A DNA stretch of 64,000 nt from Bremerella volcania (GTDB lineage: Bacteria > Planctomycetota > Planctomycetia > Pirellulales > Pirellulaceae). Numbering within the stretch: the stretch's first letter is position 1; the number at the start of each line of letters is the position of its first letter. The stretch lies in NCBI RefSeq assembly GCF_007748115.1, contig NZ_CP036289.1:62001-126000 (forward strand), given 5' to 3'. The translations under genes and the position numbers were made by a program. Below the pieces are notes generated by a model. It worked only from the letters and a program-made list of their open reading frames with translations. It was not told where the DNA came from and did not search any database. This document shows positions 43,540 to 52,790 of the stretch, one piece after another.

Positions 43540-46500
43540 GCCGAGCCTCCCGTCAGTTCCCAGACTTTGACGAAGGCCAGCTCGCCGCTGCGGAGCTGTT
43601 CAATCAAGCTTGTGGCGGCGGCATCTTGTTGTTCCAGCTTGTCGAGGATCTGCCCCAGCTGCCCCTGAAATTGCGGGCGCTCTTTGCTATGGCGGAGGGT
43701 CATCAGCCGCAGCCAGACCCGCTGCTTGGCGACCATCGAGGCGATGGGCGAATTGCTCAAGTAATTGAGGGCAATCTCGCGGCGAGTGATATCCTGGAGC
43801 TTGGCTGCCTCGGCGTCGGTGAGGGTCATCTGCTCGAGCTGGGCCCGTTCGAGTTCGATCAAGCGTGCGACGATCGCATCGGGCAGATCGGAACTGCCCA
43901 GTTGATCGAGCGAAATCCCGCTCAGCCGTGCATGTTGACGATAGTGATCGGCCAGGAAGGTGGCGATGTCGTTGGCCATCTGCGGCGAAAGCTCTCCCGA
44001 CTGGGCAGGCTGGCTCCCGAGACCTTCGAGCCCGCTTCGCAGCAGGCGCTCCTGCAGTTCGTCACGCGCCGTTCGCACGTTGTTGACGACGATCGTTTCG
44101 CCCAGCAAACCGCTGACGATTTCGGCCATGTCATCCGCGGCACGGCGAGCCGTATGCACTTGATCGGCAACGGCCAGCTTGATGTTGGTCCAGTGCGAGA
44201 ACGCGCGAATTCCGCTTTGAATCTGGCTTTGCTCCGCGCGGGGCTTGGGAGCCAGCAGATACTCCGCCAGCTGGGCCGCGGTCGTGTAGTCGACGTCCTC
44301 GACGTCCCCTGCCAGCGAGCATAGTTCGCGGTAGATATCAATTCGGCCTAGGGGGTTACTGGCCCGATGCAGTCGCTCGACGAGCGATTCAATCTTGGAC
44401 AACGCTGCCAGCGACTTCGTCGAGGAAGGAGTGACGCTGGTCCCGGCAGCGGAAGCCGCATCGTAGGTGGGGGGACCCTTCTTGAGTGTCTCTTCAAAAA
44501 TGCGCTGCCCCATGTCGCCCTGGCTGGCCGCATGTCCCAGCACCGACAGAAAGCTGAGTTCGGTGACCTCTTTGGCAAGTTCATCCGCGGCGATATCGGC
44601 AGGGGGTTGCCAATCGAAGGAGGCGGAGCGTCGCGTGAACATACGGTACATTTCTCCGTCGCGCACGACGACCGCATCGAGGCCCAACTCGGTCCGCACG
44701 ATCGCCGCCGACTGCACCGGATCGTCGGCGTCCAATCCTCGGCCGATTCGCCGCGACAGCATGCGGGAGAGTTCTTGTTGGATGGCTGAGTTTTTCAGGC
44801 CTTGTTCGAAGGCATCCAAAATCGGCAGCAAACGATCGGTCTTCTCCGAGCTGATTACCCGCTGCACGACAGGCTGATAGGTGGACCAGTTCTCCGTCAT
44901 TCGTCCGGCGATATCGGCAATCAACAAGCTGTCTTTGGCCAGAACCTGGTCGACCGGCAGATAGCTTTGGGCCATCTTGGAAAGGTCGGCATGAAGCCGC
45001 GCTGCCGCATTCGGGTCGTTGGCGGATAGATCGCGAATCTTGCGGTACTGCTCGCGGATCATCTCGCTCATGGTGAGTTCGACCGGGTCGGCCGAGCCTG
45101 AGTAGGTGATGCCCAACTGCTGCTCCAACTCGCTCAGAAACAGCTCCCGACGATCTTCCGGCAAGCCAGGCTGCTGGGCCGCTTGGACGCTGAGGAAGGC
45201 TTTCTCCAACATTTGCGACAGCGGCGTCGCTGCCGAAATCGGAGCATCCTTCAGCGAAATCCCTTCGGTCAACGTCTGGGCAATGACTTCGACCGCCTCA
45301 CTGCTCGGTTCATCGTGAACGAGCCCTGAAACGGAAGCCCGAATGGCATCGCGCGTTTCCCCTTCCTCAGCCACCGACTTCGCGACCAACTGGGGCAACA
45401 GCGCGCGATAGGCACTGGCCCGCCGGCTGGAGTCATCCGTACAGATCGCGGTTAGGCGCGGCTGTAGCGAGGTCTCGTCCTGATAGACCTTCAAAAGATT
45501 GAGCGAAAGGGATTCACCCCACCAAGGCTGGCGCTGCCAGGTGAGTACTTCCGGCTGGGCGTCTTCGGTGGGGGTATCCAGGTCGGGGTTGCCGAGATCG
45601 GTCGAGGTTTTCCCTGGAGAATGACGTGCCGTGGGGGAACCCTTCGGCGGAATCGAACCGAGGTAGATGATATAACCGCCGCCGAAAATGAGCAGGGCAA
45701 AGAACGCTCCGAAGATCATCGCGACTTGACGCTGTCCGCGGTTTTGGCGGCGGGTGTATTCCACGACGCGGTCTTCGATCATCTGCTGGCAGTGGGCGTG
45801 ATCGAGTCCCCATTGCTCGCCTTCGGCCATCAGACGCTGGCGGCTCTGGATCGAGAGGAAGCCCTCTTCCCGCATCAGTTCATCGACCAGCGACTTGATA
45901 TGCGACTCGGCCTGCTGCACGGTCACCAGGCGCAGGTCTTCTTCCTGCAGCACCTCGCGTAGCGTACTCCACGCAAGGTCTTCGTGGATGCCGTGCATGT
46001 CGACGCCGATCTGGACAAGCTGCTGGGCCAGGGTAGCGATGACGATGCCGTGGCTCATGTTGTCGAGGCGTTCGCGCGCGAACTGTCGGAACGAGTCTGC
46101 CCGTTGTTGTTGCCGCGTATCGGACTGGTTTTTCTCGCTTTGCTTTTGAATCGAAGCGAGTGCGGTATCGCGATCCTGGTCGGAAAGCCCCAGGTCGGTG
46201 GCTACCTGGGCAATCATGATGCGGGTCAGTGAATTGACTCCGCCTTGCCCGGCAATGATGGTGGCGGCCCGCTGCTGAAACGTGGTGATCAGTTCGGCTT
46301 TGGCTTGTTTCTGGTCGCGCTCTTCCGGCCTCTCTTCTTCCGAGGCAACGACATAGCCCCTTTCTTTGGCGACTTCCAGAAGCAGGTCGCGGGCCAATGC
46401 TTCGCCCAAGCCAAGCTTGGTGGTCCCTTCCAGGATGAGCTTCGTTTCGCGCCGCTCATTCACGCGTTTGACCGGCAGGGCCTCCATCGCCTTGCGGAGA

Positions 46501-47228
46501 TAAATCTTGTAGAGCTTGCTGGGGGATTGCCGTTTCTTTTTCTCGGCCTTCTCGCGTTTGGCCGCTTCCAGCTCTTCCTTCGTAGGACCCTCGTCGGCAT
46601 CGGGTGCCAACTGGGCCTCGAATACCTGCATGGGATCGGCAGTTGGTTCACCGTCCGAAGGAGGCTGGGGATTGAAGTTCGTGTCTTCCAATCGCCGGTA
46701 CAGGTTGCCTCGGACGTCGTGCGGAATCAGGAATTGATCGGCCAGGAAATTGATTCTGGCCAGTGCCTGTTCCGACCATCCCCGAGCATCCGCGAGGATG
46801 AGCCGTGCCTGCCGAGTAAAAGAGTAGAGGTCCTGAGGACGCACGCCGGGGTAGTCCTGGTCGTCCTCGGCGACCGCTTCCGACTGGATCAGGGGCTCGT
46901 CGTCCGTCGGTTCTTGGGCTTCATCGCCGAGAATCTCCGACGGAAGCGTTACTGGTGGAGGGGCCTCTGGTTGGGCAGGTTCCGTCTGGGGGGGAATTGG
47001 TGGTGGAGGCTGAGCCGCTACAGGGGAAACTGGGGCCGTATACAGGATATGCATCGCCTGCTGGTATTCTTCCCGCGAGAGACCGAACTGGTAGGCCAGC
47101 GCCGGCAAGACGGTCGGATCGTGCCCACCTCCGCGCGAAGCAAGAAAAGCCTCCGCTTCGCGAACGAATTCGTTGACTCGCTGCGGTTGGTTCGTATCGG
47201 CGGAGTGTGGCGGCGGTCCTTGAGGCAT
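43536..47228 (-). CDS. Giant single-span protein of the Tol-like operon
   Basis: 1230 residues. The N-terminal half (1 to about 500) is cytoplasmic, with two similar helical units (EAFLASRGGGHDPTVLPALA; LILADARGWSEQALARINFL), a Pro-rich linker and charged helices (KREKAEKKKRQSPSKLYKIY). One transmembrane helix lies at about 502-526 (VAMIFGAFFALLIFGGGYII). The remaining 700 residues are extracytoplasmic and almost all alpha-helical. I recognise no family. It overlaps the next gene by 4 nt and follows the TPR gene after 35 nt. It may link a cytoplasmic complex to the periplasm. Confidence 0.8.
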   Translation of the reverse strand: MPQGPPPHSADTNQPQRVNEFVREAEAFLASRGGGHDPTVLPALAYQFGLSREEYQQAMHILYTAPVSPVAAQPPPPIPPQTEPAQPEAPPPVTLPSEILGDEAQEPTDDEPLIQSEAVAEDDQDYPGVRPQDLYSFTRQARLILADARGWSEQALARINFLADQFLIPHDVRGNLYRRLEDTNFNPQPPSDGEPTADPMQVFEAQLAPDADEGPTKEELEAAKREKAEKKKRQSPSKLYKIYLRKAMEALPVKRVNERRETKLILEGTTKLGLGEALARDLLLEVAKERGYVVASEEERPEERDQKQAKAELITTFQQRAATIIAGQGGVNSLTRIMIAQVATDLGLSDQDRDTALASIQKQSEKNQSDTRQQQRADSFRQFARERLDNMSHGIVIATLAQQLVQIGVDMHGIHEDLAWSTLREVLQEEDLRLVTVQQAESHIKSLVDELMREEGFLSIQSRQRLMAEGEQWGLDHAHCQQMIEDRVVEYTRRQNRGQRQVAMIFGAFFALLIFGGGYIIYLGSIPPKGSPTARHSPGKTSTDLGNPDLDTPTEDAQPEVLTWQRQPWWGESLSLNLLKVYQDETSLQPRLTAICTDDSSRRASAYRALLPQLVAKSVAEEGETRDAIRASVSGLVHDEPSSEAVEVIAQTLTEGISLKDAPISAATPLSQMLEKAFLSVQAAQQPGLPEDRRELFLSELEQQLGITYSGSADPVELTMSEMIREQYRKIRDLSANDPNAAARLHADLSKMAQSYLPVDQVLAKDSLLIADIAGRMTENWSTYQPVVQRVISSEKTDRLLPILDAFEQGLKNSAIQQELSRMLSRRIGRGLDADDPVQSAAIVRTELGLDAVVVRDGEMYRMFTRRSASFDWQPPADIAADELAKEVTELSFLSVLGHAASQGDMGQRIFEETLKKGPPTYDAASAAGTSVTPSSTKSLAALSKIESLVERLHRASNPLGRIDIYRELCSLAGDVEDVDYTTAAQLAEYLLAPKPRAEQSQIQSGIRAFSHWTNIKLAVADQVHTARRAADDMAEIVSGLLGETIVVNNVRTARDELQERLLRSGLEGLGSQPAQSGELSPQMANDIATFLADHYRQHARLSGISLDQLGSSDLPDAIVARLIELERAQLEQMTLTDAEAAKLQDITRREIALNYLSNSPIASMVAKQRVWLRLMTLRHSKERPQFQGQLGQILDKLEQQDAAATSLIEQLRSGELAFVKVWELTGGSA

Positions 47229-47263
47229 TCCACTGGACGTATTGGGGGGGAGCTACTAACAGG

Positions 47264-49933
47264 TTACGACCCGCCAGATCCGGAGATCTGCTGGGCGAGT
47301 GTCTTTATTTTATCGCGCCACGGGGGCAAACCCCAATCTGGGTGCAGTAATTGGAACTGCTCCAGGACCGTTTTGGCTTGATCCCGGTCGGTTTGCTGCA
47401 GGCAAGCCAACTGGTAATACTTGGCCTCGAACCAGGCTTCTTCCCCCTTGTCGAGCCCCACGAGCAAGGTCCGCCAGTGCCCGAGGGCCCCGGGATAGTT
47501 CTGCAGCGTGAACTCAACTCTTCCCAGCCGCTGCAGGTACTCTTGCTCCTTGGGATAGGCTTCGACGAGCACGCGCAGGTACGTCGCCGCGTCGGACCAG
47601 CGATGAAGCTGCTCGGCGAAGTCGGCGGCTTTGGAACAGGCCACTTTGGCATTCTTGCTCTGTTTGACCGCCCCGGAGGTGGTACCGAGGTGCTTCACCA
47701 GGCGGCTATATATGTCGAAGCCTTCTTCCAGAAGCTGCCTGTCAGGAGCCGTCGTGGCTGCTACCTGCTGATCGATTTCGAGGGCCCGGATGATCAGCGC
47801 CGATTGCTCGTAGGGGGTCCCCTTGGCGTTCTTCAAGAGCCAGTCGGCATGCGTGGCGACCTCGCCCTCGTTCTTTTGAGTGCGAGCCAGCATGAGGGCC
47901 TGGTAGTGGTAATCGACCCAGGCCCGATCATCTGGCGGAAGGGAACTCACGAGCGTTTTTGAAGCCCCCACGTACTTGGCGAATTCGCCAGATGGCAGGA
48001 TATCTTTGCGAGCCAGATCGGAAACATTCAGCAAGCAGCGGACGACGCCGGAGACGCGGTCTTCCGGGGCGGAGTCATGGTTCAACCGCGTTTGAAGATC
48101 GTCGGCGACCTTTTTGAGTTGTCCGGCCAGTTCTTTCTTTTCGTCTTCGGACGAGGCCTGATCGATCTGCTGCCGCAGCAGATTGCACAAGTCGAACTTG
48201 GCCGACCAATAGTTCGGATCGTCCGGCGAGATACTTTGCAGCTGCCGGATCGAGGAGGTCATCGAGCCGCGCGACTGCTGCAGCTTGGCGATGAAGTAGT
48301 CGGCCTTCTGAGCGTACTGATGATTGGGGAAATCACGCTTCAGGTCTTCCAGCACTTCGATGGCGCGCAGGCCATAGCGGGGTTCCTCTTTGGCCAGGGC
48401 CTGGTACGACACAAACGCCATCCAAGCGGCTTCGGCCGCCTTGCCGGGATTGGGACCCTTGAGACCTGAAACGGCGTCTTGGAAGTTCAGGCCTGCCTCG
48501 GCGTGCTCTTCCAGGCGATAGCTGCACCAGGCGAGCGTGTAACGGCATTCGCTTGCCGAAAGCAGGTCCTTCTTCGCCTCAGGGGCGGCAAGCGCATCGC
48601 GAAGCTGGGTTTGTGCCTCGCGATAATCGTCCGCGGACTTCGACTTCTCGGCCTCGGCGAACTGCTGCTGGCCCACGAGCCACATCATGTAGAACCCCTG
48701 CGAGTTCTCCAAATCGATGCCGTACTTCTCGACCAGTTGAATCGCCGCCGAGTGATGCCCCAGCTTGGCCAGGCCAATGAGGCCCTGGATTCCCATGTCG
48801 CGGATCTTAGGTGCGTTGGCTCCTTCCCGCAGTCCCGTGTCGGCCAGCAGCACGCACAGGCTCGTCTTGCCGGGGGACGAATTGCCTTGGAAGTCTTGAA
48901 TGGTCATCTTGGCGAAGTTGGCCGCCTCGTCGAGCTTGCCGGCATTGATCAGACCGCGGCAGTACCAATAGTCGGATTGATCGGCGATCTCGGCACTCGT
49001 GGGGCCTGCTTCCAATAGCGCGAAACATCGTTGCCCGTCGAGCACGTTGTTGTCCAGGATCTCCGACATCGCGAGACCGATCAGTGCTCGGGCCCGCCAT
49101 TCCTGTTCGAGTCCCATCCGATTCGGATCGGCCGCTTCATGCCATGGCGTGGTCGACTTGGGATCGACCTTCAAGTCCAGCAGTCCGCGAAAGAGTTCGA
49201 TGGCGATCTTCGAGTAATTCGACGGCCCGCGCGTGTCTTCGACCAGCGAAAGATAATAGTTCGACCAGGCACCAAAGAACGCGGCTCGACCGACGACCCC
49301 TTCCAGCTCGCGCACGACCTTCTCGCGCGATTCTCTTCCACTGCCCGAGGGCATGCGGTCGATGACGTCCCATTGCTCTTCGATGCGTTTTTGAATCGAC
49401 TTGTGATACTCGACCAGCTTCGGAGCGATCCGCTGAAAGTCGCTGCGTGCCTCGGCAAGGGATTCTTTATCGGAAGGGTCGTTCAGCCACCGCGTGACGG
49501 CCGCTTCGCCGCGGTTGTAGTCGGCCTGCAGCAGCATCACTTGAATGGCCGGCGTGTCGGCACTGGGGTGGTCGGCCAGAAACTGCTGGACCTTTTGCTG
49601 ATAATGCTTCGACCGAGCGGGGTCATCCGCGTAAAGCATCAGCTGGGTGGCGTACAACTGCGAGCCTTGATCGAGCAGTTCTTCTCGTTCGTTGGCCGGC
49701 AGGGCATGTTTCAGGTAACGTTCGATCAACAGCAGCCGCTGATCCGGCAGCTTCAACTTGCTGAGATAGCTATCGACGCGGCGGTACTCCTCGATCATCT
49801 GCTGCGGAGATCGCGTGTCATTGACGACCGCATTCTGGGCGCTGGCCGTGCGCAGCGGCATGACGCACATCGCAGCGGCCAGGACGCAGCCAAGAGGTAT
49901 CAATGCGATTCGCCATGTAAGCGCGGTAAGCAC
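47264..49933 (-). CDS. Exported TPR-like repeat protein of the Tol-like operon
   Basis: 889 residues. The signal peptide ends AMCVMPLRTASA. The rest is helical with repeated pairs, such as EREELLDQGSQLYATQLML, YWYCRGLINAGKLDEAANFA, YALAKE-type segments and AATYLRVLVEAYPKEQEYLQ, LQRLGRVEFTLQNYPGALGHW. This is the pattern of degenerate tetratricopeptide repeats. In Tol-Pal and some Exb systems a TPR protein such as YbgF acts in the periplasm; a similar scaffold role is likely here. It lies 18 nt after the second ExbD-like gene. Confidence 0.85.
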   Translation of the reverse strand: MLTALTWRIALIPLGCVLAAAMCVMPLRTASAQNAVVNDTRSPQQMIEEYRRVDSYLSKLKLPDQRLLLIERYLKHALPANEREELLDQGSQLYATQLMLYADDPARSKHYQQKVQQFLADHPSADTPAIQVMLLQADYNRGEAAVTRWLNDPSDKESLAEARSDFQRIAPKLVEYHKSIQKRIEEQWDVIDRMPSGSGRESREKVVRELEGVVGRAAFFGAWSNYYLSLVEDTRGPSNYSKIAIELFRGLLDLKVDPKSTTPWHEAADPNRMGLEQEWRARALIGLAMSEILDNNVLDGQRCFALLEAGPTSAEIADQSDYWYCRGLINAGKLDEAANFAKMTIQDFQGNSSPGKTSLCVLLADTGLREGANAPKIRDMGIQGLIGLAKLGHHSAAIQLVEKYGIDLENSQGFYMMWLVGQQQFAEAEKSKSADDYREAQTQLRDALAAPEAKKDLLSASECRYTLAWCSYRLEEHAEAGLNFQDAVSGLKGPNPGKAAEAAWMAFVSYQALAKEEPRYGLRAIEVLEDLKRDFPNHQYAQKADYFIAKLQQSRGSMTSSIRQLQSISPDDPNYWSAKFDLCNLLRQQIDQASSEDEKKELAGQLKKVADDLQTRLNHDSAPEDRVSGVVRCLLNVSDLARKDILPSGEFAKYVGASKTLVSSLPPDDRAWVDYHYQALMLARTQKNEGEVATHADWLLKNAKGTPYEQSALIIRALEIDQQVAATTAPDRQLLEEGFDIYSRLVKHLGTTSGAVKQSKNAKVACSKAADFAEQLHRWSDAATYLRVLVEAYPKEQEYLQRLGRVEFTLQNYPGALGHWRTLLVGLDKGEEAWFEAKYYQLACLQQTDRDQAKTVLEQFQLLHPDWGLPPWRDKIKTLAQQISGSGGS

Positions 49934-49951
49934 GAAGGAGGTGAGTTTCTG

Positions 49952-50377
49952 TTACGGGGTTAACGGAACGTAAGAGACGCCGGGGAAGTCAGCGTTCTTA
50001 CAGGCTTGAATCGCCGAGGCCGCCATGCCGTACGGTGCGGCGTCGGGGGCGCGGACGAAGGCCCCATCCGCTTTGTTGGGAAACTTGTCGAGCACCTCCT
50101 GCAGTTCGGCGAAGGTGCTGATGTTGTTCGATCCGACCTGGTAGACCCAACTCCCACCCACGTCGGCCAGCAGCACGACGGCGGGCTCGAGGTCGGTCTC
50201 GGCGGCGCTGCTCGACTTCTCGTTCACCTTGGTCACGGCGTCCAGGTCACGTTCGGTCTTCGTGAAGCTGGCGGTGACGATAAAGAAGATCAGCAGCAGG
50301 AACACGACGTCGATCATGCTGGTCATCTCCAGCGTGATCTGGCGGTTATGGGCACGTTTATGGCTGGATAGTTTCAT
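49952..50377 (-). CDS. ExbD/TolR-like protein, second copy
   Basis: 141 residues. A basic cytoplasmic N-terminus (KLSSHKRAHNRQITLEMTSM) leads to the single transmembrane helix IDVVFLLLIFFIVTASF. Its leading Asp (the proton-carrying residue of ExbD/TolR) is conserved. The periplasmic domain follows. It lies 3 nt downstream of the first ExbD-like gene, with which it shares KLS and IDxVFLLLIFF, so the pair arose by duplication. It would work with the ExbB-like channel using the proton motive force. Confidence 0.92.
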   Translation of the reverse strand: MKLSSHKRAHNRQITLEMTSMIDVVFLLLIFFIVTASFTKTERDLDAVTKVNEKSSSAAETDLEPAVVLLADVGGSWVYQVGSNNISTFAELQEVLDKFPNKADGAFVRAPDAAPYGMAASAIQACKNADFPGVSYVPLTP

Positions 50378-50380
50378 GGC

Positions 50381-50797
50381 TTAGTTGGGTACCTGTACGG
50401 CGAGGCGAACTTTCGAGATCCCTTGGCTGGCCAGCTGTTTGACCAAAGCGTTGGGGACCTGACAGGTTGCTTTCTGATCGATACGAACCACGACGGTAAC
50501 CAGGCCGGGGTCTCCCCCGTTGGTCTCGAGTTCCTTGCCGACCAGAAACGCCACATCGGCTAACTGCAACTGGTTGCCAGCGACGATGATCTCGCCGGCC
50601 TTGTTAATGTTGACCACCAGGGAGGTCTTCTTTTGATCCTGGGCACCCTTCAACTCGGGAAGTTCCAGCTTCTCGCGGTTCGTTTCCGAGACCTGGCTCA
50701 CCGTGATGAAGAAGATCAACAGCAAGAATACGATGTCGATCATCGGCGTGATGTCCATCCCCTTGGTGTGTCGCACTCGCTTCTTGGAGAGCTTCAT
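50381..50797 (-). CDS. ExbD/TolR-like protein, first copy
   Basis: 138 residues. KLSKKRVRHTKGMDITPMID leads to IVFLLLIFFITVSQV, with the conserved Asp in TPMID. The periplasmic part (KTSLVVNINKAGEIIVAGNQ, LVTVVVRIDQKATCQVPNAL) follows the usual ExbD/TolR fold. It keeps the canonical DITPMID, while the second copy has EMTSMID, so the two copies may have different partners. It is 18 nt after the ExbB-like gene. Confidence 0.94.
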   Translation of the reverse strand: MKLSKKRVRHTKGMDITPMIDIVFLLLIFFITVSQVSETNREKLELPELKGAQDQKKTSLVVNINKAGEIIVAGNQLQLADVAFLVGKELETNGGDPGLVTVVVRIDQKATCQVPNALVKQLASQGISKVRLAVQVPN

Positions 50798-50815
50798 GTC
50801 ATTCTCCCCAAGTGA

Positions 50816-51625
50816 TTAACGACGACGACCCAGCGGAGTCAGAATCTGTTCGACGCGTTTGCCGACTTCCGCGACCAAGGAATCAATGCGGTTGCCGAAG
50901 TAGCTGTAGGCCACCATCGCCGGAATGGCGACGACCAGACCCAACAGCGTGGTGACCAGGGCCTGACCGATCGATCCGGCCAGGTCTTCCGGCTTCGGAG
51001 CACCACCGCTCGAGGCGATCGTATTGAAGGCCTTGATCATACCAAGCACCGTACCGGTGAGCCCGAGCATCGGCGCGATCGAACCGATCAGACCGAGCAC
51101 TTCGGTCTTGCGGTAAAGCTTGGCCGTTTGATCCTCGCCCGCTTCTTCGACGGCCGCTTTGTATTCCGCAAAACCAAACTCGGCTCCGCGGAATCGTTCG
51201 AGACCTGCCTGCACCACGTAGGTCAGCAGTGATTGGTGTTCGGGGTTCTTGCAAACTTCGAGCGCTTCGTCGACGCGTCCTTGGGCGATCATCTCTTCCA
51301 GTTCGTAGGCGACCCCTTCCGGCATCAATACGCTTTTGCGAATGGTCAGGAAGTGTTCGACGATGAAGCCGATCGCGACCATCGATAATAGGCCAATCAG
51401 CACGCCGACCGTCCCACCGTCCATCAGCGTGTCGAGGAGGGTCTTTTCTTCGTAATCGGCTCGCGGGGCTGTGGTGGCACTGTCGTTGCTGTCGAGCGTT
51501 AACGTATCGGGCGGACTGGGATTCGGGGTCCCCGAATCTTGTGCCCAGAGCTGAACGGTAAACACTGCTACCAAAAGTACCAGGCAATAGAAGATGCCCG
51601 TCTTGGGCGTCGTCTTGTGTCGCAT
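50816..51625 (-). CDS. ExbB/TolQ/MotA-type proton channel protein
   Basis: 269 residues. A signal-like helix (GIFYCLVLLVAVFTVQLWA) and a polar linker come first. Then comes a transmembrane helix (GTVGVLIGLLSMVAIGFIVE), a long cytoplasmic part (MPEGVAYELEEMIAQGRVDE) and the paired helices of the MotA_ExbB domain (LGLIGSIAPMLGLTGTVLGM; AGSIGQALVTTLLGLVVAIP). The ATG at 51625 is chosen because the longer frame runs through the upstream gene. An extra N-terminal segment before the first ExbB helix is common in planctomycetes. It forms the pentameric stator-like channel with the ExbD proteins. Confidence 0.94.
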   Translation of the reverse strand: MRHKTTPKTGIFYCLVLLVAVFTVQLWAQDSGTPNPSPPDTLTLDSNDSATTAPRADYEEKTLLDTLMDGGTVGVLIGLLSMVAIGFIVEHFLTIRKSVLMPEGVAYELEEMIAQGRVDEALEVCKNPEHQSLLTYVVQAGLERFRGAEFGFAEYKAAVEEAGEDQTAKLYRKTEVLGLIGSIAPMLGLTGTVLGMIKAFNTIASSGGAPKPEDLAGSIGQALVTTLLGLVVAIPAMVAYSYFGNRIDSLVAEVGKRVEQILTPLGRRR

Positions 51626-51638
51626 ATCAAGGTGCCTC

Positions 51639-52790
51639 TCAAGGGTTGCTATTGGACTGAGTCGCTTGGCGAATTTGCTCGGCGTGGGTCGTTCCACCGT
51701 AAAACAGCAGCAGCTGCCGGCGAATGTCCTGGGCCTGTTCGGGTTGTTGGATGCGTCGTAGCGCGGAGTAAGTTTCAGCCAGGGCGGCCGCGGCCAGTTC
51801 CGGATGGTCGTTGCCGAATAGGGGAGGGACGTGCAGCAAATCGAGCACACCATTTTCGATCCTCAGAAACTCGCTCGACCGTGCGCCGGAGATCCCCATA
51901 AGGTACCACGCCACTGGTTGGTTCCAGGTCTCGAAGCTATAGATCAGGGGTTCCAGATCGGCCCGTGCGCCGATCAGATCGCCGGTTTGAATGCGTGACT
52001 GGGCCGTGAGAATGACCGGCCATTGTTTTAATGTTGGATTACCACTGCGAATGCGATTCTTCCACGACTCGGCCTGGCTGAAGTTCTCGGCAGCGATGGC
52101 GAGCGCGGCCATGTAAACCAGCACCCCATCGGGTGCGCCCGATCCAATCGAGGTCGCCGCAACGCTGGCTTTTGGCAATGCCTTGGCGGCCTTGTCGCGA
52201 TCGAAGAAGAGGGGAAGCAGATCGGACGTGAGACCGGTTTGCTTGTCGTAGTCGAGCGACCGGCTGCCGGGCAGTTGCGTGACTTCGCTGGTCCGGGCCG
52301 ACTTCTTCATGATCCGCAAGCAGCAGAAGTAGGGTTCTAAGGCGGCTGCACGATCTCCTTCGGCCAGGCGTCCCCACATGGTGGCCTGGCAAACCATGTA
52401 AGCTACCTTGGAATCGCGATCCTTGTAGCGGTCGAAGATCGTCTCGGCCGGTTCGCGGGCTCCGGCGTAGTCTCCCACTTTCAATCGTTGGTGAATGCGA
52501 AAGAGGGGATCGCCCAGTTCTTTGCGCAGTCGATCGAAGTCGGCCTGCTTATCGGGGCTGACCGTGCCCAGCTCGATCTCGTGCCAGGGAATCATGCTGT
52601 TGTCGGTGACTTTAACTCCTTCTTCGTCGAAGCCAATCACCGTGATGTTCCCCAACAGACGAAGATCTCGCAGGATAAGTCGATCGGCTTGTGCGTGCGC
52701 CGGCAGAACGAACCAAAACGTAGCGACCAAGACCGCCATGCATTGCCCGTACCATGTGCTTGCGCGTGGGCTCTTAAAAGGCGGAGACAT
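51639..52790 (-). CDS. Secreted hypothetical protein of the Tol-like operon
   Basis: 383 residues. A signal peptide (CMAVLVATFWFVLPAHAQA) is followed by a small beta domain (LILRDLRLLGNITVIGFDEE, then GVKVTD and WHEIELGTV), like that of the last gene. A helical repeat region follows (VGDYAGAREPAETIFDRYKD, VYMAALAIAAENFSQAESWK), probably TPR-like. It overlaps the vWA gene by 17 nt and ends 13 nt before the ExbB-like gene. Function unknown; it is likely a periplasmic component. Confidence 0.8.
   Translation of the reverse strand: MSPPFKSPRASTWYGQCMAVLVATFWFVLPAHAQADRLILRDLRLLGNITVIGFDEEGVKVTDNSMIPWHEIELGTVSPDKQADFDRLRKELGDPLFRIHQRLKVGDYAGAREPAETIFDRYKDRDSKVAYMVCQATMWGRLAEGDRAAALEPYFCCLRIMKKSARTSEVTQLPGSRSLDYDKQTGLTSDLLPLFFDRDKAAKALPKASVAATSIGSGAPDGVLVYMAALAIAAENFSQAESWKNRIRSGNPTLKQWPVILTAQSRIQTGDLIGARADLEPLIYSFETWNQPVAWYLMGISGARSSEFLRIENGVLDLLHVPPLFGNDHPELAAAALAETYSALRRIQQPEQAQDIRRQLLLFYGGTTHAEQIRQATQSNSNP

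Noticed and set aside
46245-47381. 378-codon plus-strand open frame over the 1230-residue gene
   Set aside because: The minus frame has consistent gene spacing in an operon and a transmembrane helix; the plus frame is a shadow.
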